A stretch of 5,414 nt of DNA, taken from positions 1 through 5,414 of the forward strand of contig JAZRGK010000073.1 in the NCBI GenBank assembly GCA_045644145.1. The letters run 5' to 3'. The stretch is from Flemingiibacterium sp045644145. GTDB lineage: Bacteria; Bacillota; Clostridia; Oscillospirales; CAG-272. The translations under genes and the position numbers were made by a program. This document shows, piece by piece, positions 5,058 through 5,414 of the stretch. The notes under the pieces were generated by a model. That model saw only the letters and a list, made by a program, of their open reading frames with translations, had not been told where the DNA came from and did not search any database. Every line of letters begins with the position of its first letter. The stretch's first letter is position 1.

Positions 5058-5414
5058 TCAAATCAAGGTTTCAAGCTTATCTGCCGCAGCATCGAGATAG
5101 TCGTTTTCCATAAGCTCAAGCATACCCTTGTCGCAGAGTGCCGCAAGACGGGGGTCTATAGGCATCTTTGCGAGAACGTCGTAGCCGAACTTTTCAGCGA
5201 CCTCGGCAATGTGGCTTTCGCCGTAGATGTTGTAATCCTTGCCGCAGTCGGGGCACTTGAAGTAGGACATGTTCTCTACAATTCCGAGTACGGGAATGTT
5301 CATCATCTTCGCCATGTTAGCAGCTTTTGCAACTATCATGGAGACAAGCTCCTGGGGGCTTGTTACGATAATGATACCGTCAAGGGGAATGGACTGGAAC
5401 ACGGTCAGCGGAAC
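5058..5414 (-). CDS. mrp: Mrp/NBP35-family iron-sulfur cluster carrier ATPase, C-terminal part (cut by window edge)
   Basis: The last 118 residues of an Mrp/ApbC/NBP35-type P-loop ATPase, a cytosolic scaffold or carrier that passes Fe-S clusters to apo-proteins. The visible part opens with V-P-L-T-V-F-Q-S-I-P, which normally follows the family's P-P-G-T-G-D motif. Next come I-I-I-V-T-S-P-Q-E-L-V (14-24), the V-E-N-M-S-Y-F segment (46-52), and the cluster-binding C-P-D-C-G (Cys54 and Cys57 of the visible part). The ending A-K-M-P-I-D-P-R-L, with a short acidic helix, is also typical. The Walker A region and the start codon lie beyond the right edge, so total length, an N-terminal MIP18-like domain and the promoter cannot be judged. 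The internal GTG at 5402 is not the start, because the family sequence continues upstream of it. The gene ends at the bidirectional terminator 5006-5053. Confidence 0.93.
   Translation of the reverse strand, partial: VPLTVFQSIPLDGIIIVTSPQELVSMIVAKAANMAKMMNIPVLGIVENMSYFKCPDCGKDYNIYGESHIAEVAEKFGYDVLAKMPIDPRLAALCDKGMLELMENDYLDAAADKLETLI

Overview
The window looks like chromosomal DNA of a low-to-moderate GC anaerobic Bacillota, most likely a Clostridia/Oscillospirales-type gut bacterium. This is inferred from strong GGAGG-type ribosome binding sites, consensus sigma-A promoters, A/T-flanked intrinsic terminators, the Amidase_6 and Ser/Thr/Asp-rich lipoprotein gene types, and the sequence style of the Mrp, YjbQ and TIM-like proteins. 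The species cannot be fixed from the sequence. No rRNA, tRNA, CRISPR array, insertion sequence or phage structural gene is visible.

Layout. Positions 1-137 hold no gene but contain a near-consensus minus-strand promoter (56-84) that points off the left edge. An intrinsic terminator (138-169) closes a two-gene minus-strand unit. In transcription order that unit is a divergent, archaeal-type triosephosphate-isomerase-like protein (1592-891) and a long YjbQ-family protein (807-187). A roughly 430-base divergent intergenic region follows (1593-2024). It holds a strong minus promoter for the TIM-like gene, a plus promoter, and an inverted repeat placed almost symmetrically between them. Downstream of the plus promoter is a structured transcribed leader: two hairpins with complementary loops, then alternative pairings, an intrinsic terminator, and another strong hairpin. 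The leader ends at a plus-strand single-domain SIS sugar-phosphate isomerase-like gene (2025-2630). A bidirectional terminator separates it from a convergent minus-strand lipoprotein of unknown function (4242-2692). A 196-base divergent gap precedes a plus-strand Amidase_6 cysteine hydrolase-like gene (4439-5005). A second bidirectional terminator separates that from the minus-strand 3' part of an Mrp/NBP35-family Fe-S cluster carrier ATPase gene, cut by the right edge.

How the parts may work together. The TIM-like and SIS proteins both belong to families that isomerise phosphorylated sugars. They are transcribed divergently from promoters that appear to share flanking inverted-repeat sites, so co-regulation of a small sugar-phosphate pathway is a reasonable inference. 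The most noteworthy element is the SIS leader, which has the architecture of a transcription-attenuating regulatory RNA (aptamer-like pseudoknot, switchable helices, terminator) but matches no riboswitch consensus I could recall. The lipoprotein, Amidase_6 and Mrp genes look like unrelated single transcription units.
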